A stretch of 53,462 nt of DNA from Pirellulales bacterium (GTDB lineage: Bacteria; Planctomycetota; Planctomycetia; Pirellulales; JAICIG01), in assembly GCA_025927475.1 (NCBI GenBank), contig JAICLL010000020.1, forward strand, positions 1 through 53,462, read 5' to 3'. Positions 41,534 through 51,050 of the stretch are shown piece by piece. Position 1 is the stretch's first letter; each line of letters starts with the position of its first letter. The notes below the pieces were generated by a model. It worked only from the letters and a program-made list of their open reading frames with translations. It was not told the origin of the DNA and searched no databases. A program made the position numbers and the translations under genes.

Positions 41534-42436
41534 CTATGCGAACGCCTCGCGCATCTGATCGATATATCGCGGACAGGCCTGGCGCGGGTCTTCGCGCTCT
41601 TCGAACTCCAGCACAATATAGCCGCGGTAGCCCGCGTCGCGTACCATCTTGGCCAGTCGTTTGAGGTCGGCAGGCTCTTTCGGGCCGCCGGCGGGATGCA
41701 TGGAAACTTTCACCTGCACATTCACCGCATAGGGCGCCAGCCGCGCCAGATCGGCGTAGGGGTCGGCGCTGTGGAAATTGCCCGTGTCGAGATTCACTCC
41801 GAACCAGTCGCTTTTGACGGAACGCACCAATTGCAACAGCCCGTCGATGCTGGCCGTTAAGCCGCCGTGGTTTTCCAGCGCCAGAAATACGCCATGTTCA
41901 CCGGCATATTGGCAGCATTCTTCGATGGCCTCGATCGCCAGCCGGCGTGCCTCGGACTCGTCCTGCCCCTTCTTGGCCTGGCCCGAAAAGATGCGGATGA
42001 CCGGCGCGCCTAACACCTCTGAATGGTCGACCCACTGCTTCACCAGGTCGATTTGCCGGTCGCGGTTGGGACCTGCAGGGTGGCAAAAATCGTTGCCCAC
42101 CGCCGTGCCCGAGATATCGAGACCCAGCCGAAAGGTCTGCCGTTTGAGGCCCCGCAAATACTCGGCGGTGAGATCCGGGGGAAAATAGTACGAGGTGAGC
42201 TCGGCGCCTTCCAAGCCCATCTTGGCGCAGTCGTCAATGAAATCGGCCAGCGTGAGCGTGGCGTTCTTGCCCGACAGTAACTCGCGATAGCTATACGCCG
42301 CCAGGCTGAATTTGAACTTCGCTTCGCCGCTTCGCGGGATCGGCTCGATAGCCGTTGCGGGCCGGAGGAACGATCCGCCGGCCAGCGTCGCGCCGGCCGC
42401 GGTGAGAAACTTTCGCCGCGTCGTCATTGCGTTCAT
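41534..42436 (-). CDS. Tat-exported sugar phosphate isomerase/epimerase (TIM barrel)
   Basis: 300 aa from the ATG at 42436. The Tat signal is TTRRKFLTAAGATLAGGSFL. The remainder is an AP endonuclease family 2/xylose isomerase-like TIM barrel: KFSLAAYSYRELLSG, MGLEGAELTSYYFPP, RIFSGQAKKG, FLALENHGGLTASID with the metal-binding glutamate, and VNLDTGNFHS. Planctomycetes carry many exported members with unknown sugar substrates. The gene is about 60 bases upstream of the hydrolase gene on the same strand, so cotranscription is likely and both may act on the same carbohydrate. Confidence 0.88.
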   Translation of the reverse strand: MNAMTTRRKFLTAAGATLAGGSFLRPATAIEPIPRSGEAKFKFSLAAYSYRELLSGKNATLTLADFIDDCAKMGLEGAELTSYYFPPDLTAEYLRGLKRQTFRLGLDISGTAVGNDFCHPAGPNRDRQIDLVKQWVDHSEVLGAPVIRIFSGQAKKGQDESEARRLAIEAIEECCQYAGEHGVFLALENHGGLTASIDGLLQLVRSVKSDWFGVNLDTGNFHSADPYADLARLAPYAVNVQVKVSMHPAGGPKEPADLKRLAKMVRDAGYRGYIVLEFEEREDPRQACPRYIDQMREAFA

Positions 42437-42574
42437 GGAAGAGGCTCTCGGGTTACGAACACGGTAATCCTGTTTAGGCGGGACGGTACGGGGCATGATA
42501 GCCCGACGCGTCGGCGAGGGAAAGCCAGTGGCTCGAACCTCGCCCGCGCGATGCGCTTCCACGGCGGATGTCTA

Positions 42575-43831
42575 TCACAGTCCCAGGAAGGGCACCGGCG
42601 CCAGAAAGGCGTGCTGCTCGTAGAGACTCGCCACGCCGTGCCATGAGGTGTATTGGGTGAAGAAAACCAGGAAGACATAGATGGCGACGACTGGAACCAT
42701 CGCCAGGCGAGCCATCTGCCGCAAAAACCAATTCCGGTTGCGAGGCCGCCTTGCGGCGTATCCACACGACCAGCCGGTGAGCAGCCGCGCGGGAAAGATG
42801 AAGACTACAAACAACAAGCTGGGCAGCCAGGCCGCCTCGCGGGGAACGATTTCGATTTTCAGCAGATACAGCGGCAGCGCGAACAGCAGCGTGCAAAACA
42901 ACGACAGCCAGAACATCACGGGAGCACGGCGAAACCATTGCCGCGCGCCGCGGACGCTGAACATCAGGCGGAAACGGTTTTCCGCGGCAAACCGCGTTTG
43001 TACGAAAGGCAGAAACGTGAGCACCCACATGAGCCCAATTGCCCCGAGGAACCCCACCAGCGGCGCCTTCGTGCCCGCCGCCAACATACTGATCGGCAAA
43101 AAGAGCCACATCAGCCCGCCGAGGAAGCCCCGCAGTCCGAGCCAAAAGTAGTAAGGCAACCGCAGGCTGACGACAAAGTCCCAAACCGAATCGCGGGAGC
43201 GAGCGTACGATCCGCGCTGAAACAGATCGCAACACAGACGGACCGGCCTGGGCCAGAGAAAATGACGCAGGCGGCCGCCGCGCCAGCATGCGCCGACGAT
43301 GTGCGCCACCGTCAGCACCGTCAAGATGGCCAGAGCGGCCGACCAACCGCGGTCGGCGGGGCTGCCCGGCTCGATGAGACGGGCGGCCCCGGCCATGATC
43401 GACGTGAACCGCAAAGGCCACATGACCAGCCACGCGCCGAACACGATGCTCCCCAGCCGGGCGGCTTTTCGCACGCCGGGAAAGCCGTCGCGCAGGCGGC
43501 CCGTGCGGGCCACCCGCCCGCCGGCTTCCAGCAAATAGCCCAAACTGAGCATCTGCAACAAGGGGTAGGTGGCCAAGAACGACAGCCCGACGATCAGCGC
43601 CGCGGCGCCCATGAGCCATTCGATGGCCGAACCAACCGCGCGGATCGCGGCGAAACGGTTGCGAGAGTTCGCTCTTTCAAGGTGGAAAAGCCCGGGGATG
43701 CCGGCAGCCGGTTCTGCCGCTCGTTCGGCCAGCATCGCGTCGTCCGCCGATGAAACGGCCAATTCAGCCTGCACCGGCGGGTCGAGCACCAAAACGGCGG
43801 GCACGACCGCCGAGTTCGAATCGGGGGGCAT
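42575..43831 (-). CDS. polytopic membrane protein of unknown function
   Basis: 418 aa from the ATG at 43831; a TTG at 43846 would add five residues. The first 70 residues are hydrophilic. About six to eight transmembrane segments follow, including EWLMGAAALIVGLSFLATYPLL, RLGSIVFGAWLVMWPLRFTSI, FLGGLMWLFLPISMLAAG and LWLSLFC-like and MVPVVAIYVFLVFF stretches. Intervening loops have many Arg residues and family-like FLWPRPVRLCCDLFQRG. I believe it belongs to a conserved planctomycete membrane family close to DUF4013, but no functional motif is seen. It lies downstream of the retropepsin-like remnant on the same strand. Confidence 0.75.
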   Translation of the reverse strand: MPPDSNSAVVPAVLVLDPPVQAELAVSSADDAMLAERAAEPAAGIPGLFHLERANSRNRFAAIRAVGSAIEWLMGAAALIVGLSFLATYPLLQMLSLGYLLEAGGRVARTGRLRDGFPGVRKAARLGSIVFGAWLVMWPLRFTSIMAGAARLIEPGSPADRGWSAALAILTVLTVAHIVGACWRGGRLRHFLWPRPVRLCCDLFQRGSYARSRDSVWDFVVSLRLPYYFWLGLRGFLGGLMWLFLPISMLAAGTKAPLVGFLGAIGLMWVLTFLPFVQTRFAAENRFRLMFSVRGARQWFRRAPVMFWLSLFCTLLFALPLYLLKIEIVPREAAWLPSLLFVVFIFPARLLTGWSCGYAARRPRNRNWFLRQMARLAMVPVVAIYVFLVFFTQYTSWHGVASLYEQHAFLAPVPFLGL

Positions 43832-43968
43832 TTTTGCTGAATCCAATCGGAAAGCGGGTTATCCAAAAGGGTGTACCCCACAAACCCGCGTCCGGTGTCA
43901 AGGGAGCGATTCCTGCAGAAAATAGTGGCAACCACTTCAGGGGTCTCGACAGGCACGCCGCCGGCGCG

Positions 43969-44160
43969 TTAGGTGCGGACAATCTGATATTGATGCGTCG
44001 GAGCGAGCAACAAGGCATCCCTTCGACGCCGGCTAAGAATCAAGTCAAAGTTATCCGTGACATCGCGGCCTAGCACGCAAAGGTCGCTCGCCATTTCGGC
44101 CGTTACGACTGGCCGCGTCACTCCATCAGAAAAGAGGCGCCATTCACCGACGATTCGCAT
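43969..44160 (-). pseudogene. retropepsin-like protein reduced to its N- and C-terminal ends
   Basis: 63 codons from an ATG inside the preceding gene's last codons (overlap 17 bases). The first part, RIVGEWRLFSDGVTRPVV, and the last part, LCVLGRDVTDNFDLILSRRRR and LLLAPTHQYQIV, match from memory the two ends of a planctomycete aspartic-protease-like family of about 150 residues. The middle, where the catalytic D-T/S-G-A motif should lie, is absent, and the two ends are joined in frame. This looks like an internal deletion of roughly 80-100 codons. The product, if made, should be inactive. The family link rests on recall and needs alignment. Confidence 0.6.
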
Positions 44161-44440
44161 AGAAGCGCGGTCCTCCCGGCGGCAAAACGTATTCGACCAA
44201 GGCGCCCCGGTCGTCTGGATGAGCGGTGAGCGCCCAGGCCCACGCTTCCTCGGCGGAATCGGCGATATGCGCCTCCTCTCCGGCGATGGCGATGAACTTG
44301 CCGAACGCATTCGGCAGAAGGTCGCCCCAGTGGTTTTCGAGCCATGCCCCATTACGCTGAGCCTGCGCGTGCTGAGCATGGGTTCGAGCAATCTCGACCG
44401 GATCGGTGATCTCCTCCACGGTTAAAGGCGTTGGCTCCAT
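44144..44440 (-). CDS. small acidic hypothetical protein upstream of the retropepsin remnant
   Basis: 98 aa starting 23 bases after the DUF1501 stop. It is acidic at the N-terminus (TPLTVEEITDPVEIARTHAQHAQ) and contains WLENHWGDLLPNAFGKFIAIAGEEAHIADSAEEAWAWA and a PGGPRFYANRR end, which reads like a short folded alpha/beta protein. The overlap with the retropepsin-like start (ATG within its last codons) is the arrangement I would expect of a functional pair in relatives. Function unknown. Confidence 0.7.
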   Translation of the reverse strand: MEPTPLTVEEITDPVEIARTHAQHAQAQRNGAWLENHWGDLLPNAFGKFIAIAGEEAHIADSAEEAWAWALTAHPDDRGALVEYVLPPGGPRFYANRR

Positions 44441-44463
44441 AGAACTCTCCTCAATCTGGAAAC

Positions 44464-45840
44464 CTAAAACAGCTCCTCAATCTCCCGCTTGCCGAAATCG
44501 ACCAGCGGAAAAGGCCGCGATTGCGGGCCGGGCAGCTTGGTTTCGAGGTCGAGACCGAGGCTCTTGAAGATGGTGGCCACCACTTCGGCGGCCTCGACCG
44601 GCCGCTCGGCGGGCACGCCGCCCATGGGGTCGCTGCGGCCCACGACTCGCCCGCCCTGCACGCCGCCGCCCGCAAAATACTGCGTCCAGACCTGCGGCCA
44701 GTGGTCGCGTCCGCCCGCCGGGTTCACGCGCGGCGTACGGCCAAATTCGGCCAGGTTGCAGACCAGCGTGTTTTCCAACATGCCGCGCTGGACGAGGTCT
44801 TCCAGCAAGGCCGAATAGGCCTGGTCGTACATCGGCGCCACGATGTCGCGCATGCCTTCGATCGAGGTGAACGGCTTCGAGCCATGAATGTCCCAGGTAA
44901 TTTCGTCAAATACCGTAATGAACGTGTTGACGGTCACAAACCGCACGCCCGCCTCGATCAGCCGCCGAGCCAGCAAGCAGCATTGGCCGAAGCGTGTCAT
45001 GCCGTAGCGCTCGCGCACTTGCGGTGGCTCTTTTGAGAGGTCGAATGCCGCTCGGGCCTGCGTGCTGGTCATCAAGCGAAAGGCCGCCTGAAAATTGCTG
45101 TCGAGCAGTTGAGCGCTGTCGCTGGCCTCGAAATTCTTGACCGTTTCATCGACGATGCTGCGCATCCGGCGGCGGCGGTCGAGCCGGGCTTCGCCAATTT
45201 GGGCCGGCGGCAACAGGTCGGGCACCTGAAAATTCGGCTGCGACGGATCGGCCATCAGCGCGAACGGGTCGTGCGCCTTGCCTAGAAAGCCGGCGTCTTG
45301 CCCGTGAGGCAGGTTGCCCCCGGTGCGGCCCATGGGTTCGGGCAAGATCACGTGAGCCGGCAGGTCGCTTTTTCGTCCGCGCAGATAGCTGAGCACACAG
45401 CCGGCGTGGGGCGTGATGACGCCGCCGGTAAACAACCGGCCCGTTTGCATCATCTGGTGGCCGGTGTCGTGGACGGCGGCGGCGGTGTGGTAGCAGCTTC
45501 GCACGAGCGAAAACTTGTCGGCGTGCTGGGCCATCCGCGGAAAGATCTCGGTGATCTCTATCGACGAGGCGTTTGTCTTGATCGTCTGGAAGGGGCCGCG
45601 AATTTCAGCAGGGGCTTCGGGCTTGGGGTCCCAGGTGTCGATCTGGCTTGGGGCGCCCAGATTGAAGATCATGATGACCGATCGTTCATCATGGCCCGGC
45701 GCAACGTCGCCCTGCGCCTGGGCGGTCATCAGATCGGCCAGTGACAAACCGACGGCGCCGAGCATGCCGGCTTGCAAAAAGTCGCGCCGCGTGACGCCAT
45801 CGCAGGTGTGCGTCGAGCCTTGGCCGGAAAGCCGCAACAT
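44464..45840 (-). CDS. DUF1501 domain-containing Tat-exported protein
   Basis: 458 aa. A Tat signal is seen (TRRDFLQAGMLGAVGLSLADLM). DUF1501 hallmarks: SVIMIFNLGAPSQIDTWDPKP, FSLVRSCYHTAAAVHDTGHQMMQTGR, VITPHAGCVLSYL, VNTFITVFDEITWDIHG and CNLAEFGRTPRVNPAGGRDHW. These proteins have an alkaline phosphatase/sulfatase-like fold and are very abundant in planctomycetes, usually next to DUF1549/DUF1553 cytochrome genes, which are missing here. Function unproven. Divergent from a second DUF1501 gene. Confidence 0.92.
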   Translation of the reverse strand: MLRLSGQGSTHTCDGVTRRDFLQAGMLGAVGLSLADLMTAQAQGDVAPGHDERSVIMIFNLGAPSQIDTWDPKPEAPAEIRGPFQTIKTNASSIEITEIFPRMAQHADKFSLVRSCYHTAAAVHDTGHQMMQTGRLFTGGVITPHAGCVLSYLRGRKSDLPAHVILPEPMGRTGGNLPHGQDAGFLGKAHDPFALMADPSQPNFQVPDLLPPAQIGEARLDRRRRMRSIVDETVKNFEASDSAQLLDSNFQAAFRLMTSTQARAAFDLSKEPPQVRERYGMTRFGQCCLLARRLIEAGVRFVTVNTFITVFDEITWDIHGSKPFTSIEGMRDIVAPMYDQAYSALLEDLVQRGMLENTLVCNLAEFGRTPRVNPAGGRDHWPQVWTQYFAGGGVQGGRVVGRSDPMGGVPAERPVEAAEVVATIFKSLGLDLETKLPGPQSRPFPLVDFGKREIEELF

Positions 45841-46090
45841 GGCCGGTCTCCTTTGCTTAGATCAGTCGGGGGCCTTCATGCAAGGATTCTTCGTTCGATG
45901 CTAACAGGCGATGTTCGCAAGGGCAAGCGCGCCAGCCGCGCGGGTGTGGCAGGCGTTGATTGATGCGGCGCGCTCTCCAAGGTACGTTTACGCGTCTCGC
46001 CCTCGGTCGTTGGGTGGCTTTCGCCGCCGATACTTGGTAACATATCCATCGGTGTCGATGTTTGGGGCATCACGCTTAACCGGTATAGCC

Positions 46091-47611
46091 ATGCTCAGGA
46101 TTCTTGGCAGCCAGCGCACGCTTTGCGGGGGAATGAGCCGCCGCGACTGGCTACGCGTCGGCGGACTTGGCCTCGCCGGTCTCGGGCTGGCCGATGTGCT
46201 CCGCCTGCAGGCCGACGCGGCTGAATCGGCGGCTAGCCGGCCCGCCAGCTTCGGCAAGGCCAAGAGCATCATTCTGGTGCATCTGTATGGCTCGCCCAGC
46301 CAACTCGAGACGGTCGACCCCAAGCCGAACGCCCCGGTGGAAATCCGCGGCGAACTGAAGCACATTCCCTCGAACGTGCCGGGGCTGGATGTCTGCGAGT
46401 TGCTGCCCAAATCGGCGCAAGTGATGGATCACTCGACCGTCGTTCGCTCAATGACACATCCGTATCCATTGCACGGGGTGGCGTTCGCTCTGACGGGCGT
46501 GCCTGCCATCGATGTCGCGATGGAATTGAGCCCCAACGACCCGCGGCATTGGCCCTTCTTTGGTTCGGTGGTCGATTACGTCGATTCGCAGCGTGCGGCC
46601 AGAGAGAGCGGCAACGGCTCGGCGCGGCGGCAAGCGGTGCCGGGCAACATTGCGCTGCCGTGGCAGTTCAGCACCCGCCGCACCGGCGAAGTACCCAGGG
46701 CGGGACCCTATGCCGCATTCCTGGGCGGCGAATACAACCCCGTGTGGACCGATTTTATTGGCGACGCCACCCGCACGCTCGCCAAAACACTGGCGGGCAA
46801 GACCTACACCGGCAACGATCCCTATATGGGCGTTACGCCGACGAGCCATTTTGTGGTGCCGTCGGCCACCACGCTGCCCGACGAATTGACCCTCGACCGG
46901 CTCAGCCGCCGACGCTCGTTGGCCGAGCAACTCGATCTGGCCCGCGCCGATTTGAATCAAACGGCCAGCGGTCGACAGCTCGATCGCTATCGTCAGATGA
47001 CCTACGACCTGTTGCAGTCGAGCCAGTTGCGCGAGGCGCTCGACGTGCGGCTGGAAGATCCTGCCACGCGCGCATTGTATGGCGACACGCTGTTTGGCAT
47101 CGGTTGCCTCGCCGCGCGGCGCTTGGTCGAGGCGGGCGGGCGAGTGGTCACGCTGTTTTGGGACGAATTCGGTCTGGCCGGCAGCGGCTGGGATACGCAC
47201 TGGAACCATTATCCGCGGATGCGGCAAGAGCTCTGCCCCGGCTTCGATCAGGGTTGGTACGGGTTGATCACCGATCTCGCGCGCCGCGGCCTGCTCGACG
47301 ATGTACTGGTTGTTTGCACCAGCGAGCATGGCCGCACTCCGCAGCTTAGCAGCGTCAACGGCGGCGGGCGCGATCATTGGTCGCGGGCTTATTCCACGCT
47401 GGTGGCCGGCGCGGGCGTCAAGCGCGGCTATGTGCTGGGCGCCACCGACAAACACGGCGGCGACGTGGCCGACCGGCCCGTCAGCCCCAAAGACCTGCTG
47501 GCCACCATGTATCACTTGCTGGGCATCGACCATCGCCAATGGGTCCACGACCGCCTCGGCCGCCCCCTGCCGCTGGTCGAGGGCGAAGTGATTGGCGAGT
47601 TGCTGGCATAG
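46091..47611 (+). CDS. second DUF1501 domain-containing Tat-exported protein
   Basis: 506 aa from the ATG at 46091, which places the Tat motif SRRDWLRVGGLGLAGLGLAD correctly near residue 16; the open frame reaches 45911 but the added residues are not conserved. Typical blocks are IILVHLYGSPSQLETVDPKP, HSTVVRSMTHPYPLHGVAFALTG, VVTLFWDEFGLAGSGWDTH and CTSEHGRTPQLSSVNGGGRDHW. It differs considerably from the neighbour at 44464-45840, so this is not a recent duplication. The two genes are divergent, with about 250 bases between starts. Confidence 0.92.
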   Translation: MLRILGSQRTLCGGMSRRDWLRVGGLGLAGLGLADVLRLQADAAESAASRPASFGKAKSIILVHLYGSPSQLETVDPKPNAPVEIRGELKHIPSNVPGLDVCELLPKSAQVMDHSTVVRSMTHPYPLHGVAFALTGVPAIDVAMELSPNDPRHWPFFGSVVDYVDSQRAARESGNGSARRQAVPGNIALPWQFSTRRTGEVPRAGPYAAFLGGEYNPVWTDFIGDATRTLAKTLAGKTYTGNDPYMGVTPTSHFVVPSATTLPDELTLDRLSRRRSLAEQLDLARADLNQTASGRQLDRYRQMTYDLLQSSQLREALDVRLEDPATRALYGDTLFGIGCLAARRLVEAGGRVVTLFWDEFGLAGSGWDTHWNHYPRMRQELCPGFDQGWYGLITDLARRGLLDDVLVVCTSEHGRTPQLSSVNGGGRDHWSRAYSTLVAGAGVKRGYVLGATDKHGGDVADRPVSPKDLLATMYHLLGIDHRQWVHDRLGRPLPLVEGEVIGELLA

Positions 47612-47651
47612 TACGCACAATCTACTAGGACATTCGCGCCTAGTTGCTATT

Positions 47652-47876
47652 TCAAAACTCGCAGGATGGTTGCGGCGCGGCTGAACTGGTGCGACAATCG
47701 GGGTCGATGACATTGGCGGTGCTGTCCGATTGATAGACAACGATGGTCCGCCCGTTGGGAGCGGCGGCCATGAATTCGCAACTAGGCGCCGGAATCGCTC
47801 GTCCATCCGCCAGATGAATGACAAACGGCTGAAAGGGCGCGGCGTTGTAATCATTGCGGATTCGTTCGATGGTCAT
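47652..47876 (-). CDS. small planctomycete hypothetical protein
   Basis: 74 aa beginning MTIERIRNDYNAAPFQPFVIHLADGR, a start I recognise as common to a family of about 70-residue proteins in planctomycetes. The centre, FMAAAPNGRTIVVYQSD, is also typical. The last 20 residues (VIDPDCRTSSAAPQPSCEF) are unlike the hydrophobic V-I-D-x-L-x-V-T-S-L end I expect, so a small frameshift or end replacement is possible. It lies 35 bases upstream of the CzcA-type gene's stop side on the opposite flank of the DUF1501 gene. Function unknown. Confidence 0.65.
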   Translation of the reverse strand: MTIERIRNDYNAAPFQPFVIHLADGRAIPAPSCEFMAAAPNGRTIVVYQSDSTANVIDPDCRTSSAAPQPSCEF

Positions 47877-47911
47877 GGAAGTAGTCCTATTGAGCGACTT
47901 GACGTGAAAGG

Positions 47912-50900
47912 CTAGCGCGGGTGTTTCGGAGGGCCATGTTCGGGGCCGATCGCTTCCTCATCGCTGTCAGCCCAGTGCTGGCGCCGGCTGAACGCGGTGG
48001 CGAGATGATAAAGCACCGGCAAAACAAACAGCGTCATCAGCGTGCTGCTGATCACGCCGCCAATGACCACCGTCGCTAAGGGGCGCTGCACTTCGGCGCC
48101 AAAGCCGGTGCTGACGGCCATGGGAATAAATCCCACGCTGGCCACGATCGACGTCATTAGCACGGTGCGCACGCTGCCGATCGCTGCCCGCTCCATCGCG
48201 GCCGGAAAGGCGACACCCTCTTGCAAGAGACCGCGCAGCCGCGAGACGATGACCATGCTGTTGAGCACCGAGACGCCCGAAAGCGTGATGAACCCCACGG
48301 CCGCCGAGATCGAAAGCGGCATGGCGCGCACCCAGAGCGCGGCGAGGCCGCCCACGCAGGCAAACGGCACGCTGGCAAACAGCAGCGCCGTATCGACACC
48401 GCTGCGGTAGGTGCTGAAGAGCAGTAAGATGATTAGCAGCAGCACTAGAGGCACGACCATCGCCAATCGTCGCTGAGCACGCTCGAGGTTCTCGAACTGC
48501 CCGCCCCATTCCAACCAGTAGGCGTCGGAAGGCAGCTCGACCTGCGCGGCAATCTTTTGCTGAGCCTCGGCCACGAAGCTGCCGATATCGCGTCCGCGGA
48601 TGTTGCACTTGACGGTGATCCGCCGCTTGCCCCACTCGCGCCACACCTGCCGCGGCCCTTCGACCACCTGCACGTCGGCCAGCCGATCGAGCGGAATGCG
48701 TTCGCCCGCGGCGGTGGCCACCGTCAGCGACTCGATCGAGTGCGGATCGTCGCGCAGGTGGTCGGGCAGCCGCAACACCAGCGGAAACCGCAGCCGCCGT
48801 TCCATCACCTCGCCCAGCGGCTTGCCGCTCACCGACTCGACCAAATCGAGCACGCTTTCGGCGGGCACGCCATAGCGGGCGATCTGGTCTTGCTTGATCC
48901 GCACCTGAAGCACCGGCTGGCCGGCAATCTGATCGACATTCAAGTCGACGCAGCCTTTGACCGATTTGAGCACGTCGGCCAGCTCGCGCGACTTGTCGAT
49001 CAGCACGTCGAAATTGTCGCCAAACAGCTTCAGCGCGATGTCGGCACGGGCGCCTGAGATCATCTCATTGATACGCTGTTCGATCGGCTGCGTAAACCAG
49101 ATGGTCTGCCCCGGAATATCATCGACCACTGCCAGCAGCTTCTGGACAAGCTCTTCCTGGCCGTGGGCGCGGCGCCACTCGTCGGGCGGCTTGAGCGAGA
49201 TGAACATGTCGGTCTCTTCGACGGTGCCGGTGTCGGTGGCCACCGCGGGACCGCCGGCGCGGCTCCAAATGTGCGAAATCTCGTCGGGAAACGCCCGTAA
49301 CAATGCCTGCTCCATCTGCGTATTGATTCGCACCGATTCATCGAGGCTGGTGCCGGGCGGGCGCAGAACGCCCAAAACGATGTCGCCTTCGGAAAGCCGC
49401 GGCACGAATTCCGATCCGAGGCCCAGCGCAATGGCCAGGGCAAACGCCAGCGCGATCGTGGCTAGGCCCGTCGTCGCCAGCCGATAGCGCAGCACCCACC
49501 GCAGCATGGGCGCGTAAAGCCACTTGGCCAATCGCACCAGCGGCACGTCTTCTTCCTCGATCCGCCGCGGCAGCACCAGGCTGCACAAGACGGGAATGAA
49601 CGTCAGGCACAACACCAGCGAGCCGATCAGAACGAAGATCACCGTGATCGCCATCGGGCGAAACATTTTGCCTTCGACCCCCTGTAAACTCAGGATCGGC
49701 AGATAGACGATCATGATGATGATCTGGCCGAAGACCGCCGGCGTGCGCACCTCGACGGCCGCCTGCCGGATGACTTCCAGGCGCTGGCTCTTGGAAAGTT
49801 CGCCGTGGTGGGCCAGCCGCTGGATGATGTTTTCCAGCACGACCACGCTGCTATCGACCACAATGCCGAAATCGATCGCCCCCAGGCTCAGCAGCGTGCC
49901 CGCGATGTTCGTCTGAAGCATGCCCGAGAAGGCAAACAACATCGACAGCGGAATGGCCGAGGCGGCGATCAACCCGGCCCGCAGGTTGCCCAGGAACACA
50001 AACAAAATGGCCACCACCAAGATGGCCCCGTCGAACAGATTGCTGCGCACGGTCTCGATCACGCGATCGACCAACAGCGTGCGGTCGTAGACCGGCTCCA
50101 GCCGCAGATCGGACGACATTTTGCTCCGCAGCTTTTCAAACTCGTCGGCCATGCGGTGGGTGACCGCGTAGCTGTTCTCGCCCATCCGCATGAAACCCAG
50201 ACCGAGCACGACTTCCCCCTGCCCGTTGGCCGTGACGGCGCCGCGGCGGATGACATGGCCGACGGTCACCTGGGCTAGGTCATGCACGTGGATCGGCACG
50301 CCGTCCTGAGCGGCGACGACAATATCTCCGATTTGCTCGATATTGACCGTGCGGCCGATGCCGTGAACCAGCAGCATGTCGCCCGCCACGTCGATGTTGC
50401 CGCCGCCGACGTTCAAGTTGTTGTGGAGGACGGCGCGCATTACGTCGTCGAGCGAGAGGTCGTACTTGATCAACTGATCGGGCTCGACGCGAATCTGGTA
50501 TTGCTTCTCAAAACCGCCCCACGAGTTGATTTCGGCGGTGCCCGGCACGGTGCGCAGGGCGGGCTTGATCGTCCAGTCTTGCGTAGTCCGCGCCTTGGTC
50601 AGGTCTCCGTTGCGTTCAACGACGAGAAAATGAAACACTTCGCCGAGGCCGGTGGAGACGGGGCCCATCTCGGGCCGGCGGATGCCCGTCGGCAACTCGA
50701 CATTGCTCAGCCGCTCGAAGATGATCTGCCGCGCGAAATAAATATTGGTGCCGTCGCGAAAAGTGACCACCACTTGCGACAGCCCGAATTGCGATACCGA
50801 GCGCAGGCCTTCCAATCCCGGCATGCCGCCCATCGAAAGCTCGATGGGGAACGTCACCAGGCGCTCGATCTCTTCGGGCACCATGCCCGGCGCCACCGTG

Positions 50901-51049
50901 TTGATCTGCACCTGCACCGGAGTGGTGTCGGGAAAGGCATCGATGTTGAGCGCCCGTAGCGAGAAAACTCCGGCGGCGGCCACCACGGCGGCGGCCATCA
51001 AGACCAGCGACCGATGGCGCAGCGACCAGGAGATGATCCGCTCGAGCAT
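47912..51049 (-). CDS. CzcA-type heavy-metal RND efflux permease
   Basis: 1045 aa, the usual size. It is the inner-membrane proton antiporter of a heavy-metal tripartite pump. Diagnostic stretches: ERIISWSLRHRSLVLMAAAV (TM1), LNIDAFPDTTPVQVQINT, FGIVVDSSVVVLENI in TM4, LSEGDIVLGVLRPPGTSL, WFTQPIEQRINEMISGARAD and VGFITLSGVSVLNSMVIVS. The motif set is that of the CzcA/CnrA branch (divalent Zn, Co, Ni, Cd) rather than CusA, but ion choice is not proven. Its start is one base after the adaptor stop, so translation is coupled. No outer-membrane channel gene is adjacent in the window. Confidence 0.93.
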   Translation of the reverse strand: MLERIISWSLRHRSLVLMAAAVVAAAGVFSLRALNIDAFPDTTPVQVQINTVAPGMVPEEIERLVTFPIELSMGGMPGLEGLRSVSQFGLSQVVVTFRDGTNIYFARQIIFERLSNVELPTGIRRPEMGPVSTGLGEVFHFLVVERNGDLTKARTTQDWTIKPALRTVPGTAEINSWGGFEKQYQIRVEPDQLIKYDLSLDDVMRAVLHNNLNVGGGNIDVAGDMLLVHGIGRTVNIEQIGDIVVAAQDGVPIHVHDLAQVTVGHVIRRGAVTANGQGEVVLGLGFMRMGENSYAVTHRMADEFEKLRSKMSSDLRLEPVYDRTLLVDRVIETVRSNLFDGAILVVAILFVFLGNLRAGLIAASAIPLSMLFAFSGMLQTNIAGTLLSLGAIDFGIVVDSSVVVLENIIQRLAHHGELSKSQRLEVIRQAAVEVRTPAVFGQIIIMIVYLPILSLQGVEGKMFRPMAITVIFVLIGSLVLCLTFIPVLCSLVLPRRIEEEDVPLVRLAKWLYAPMLRWVLRYRLATTGLATIALAFALAIALGLGSEFVPRLSEGDIVLGVLRPPGTSLDESVRINTQMEQALLRAFPDEISHIWSRAGGPAVATDTGTVEETDMFISLKPPDEWRRAHGQEELVQKLLAVVDDIPGQTIWFTQPIEQRINEMISGARADIALKLFGDNFDVLIDKSRELADVLKSVKGCVDLNVDQIAGQPVLQVRIKQDQIARYGVPAESVLDLVESVSGKPLGEVMERRLRFPLVLRLPDHLRDDPHSIESLTVATAAGERIPLDRLADVQVVEGPRQVWREWGKRRITVKCNIRGRDIGSFVAEAQQKIAAQVELPSDAYWLEWGGQFENLERAQRRLAMVVPLVLLLIILLLFSTYRSGVDTALLFASVPFACVGGLAALWVRAMPLSISAAVGFITLSGVSVLNSMVIVSRLRGLLQEGVAFPAAMERAAIGSVRTVLMTSIVASVGFIPMAVSTGFGAEVQRPLATVVIGGVISSTLMTLFVLPVLYHLATAFSRRQHWADSDEEAIGPEHGPPKHPR

Positions 51050-51050
51050 C

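Noticed and set aside
47618..47645. Hairpin ACTAGG/CCTAGT between the second DUF1501 gene and the 74-aa gene
   Set aside because: Short stem with a 9-base loop and no proper T-run; too weak to call a terminator.
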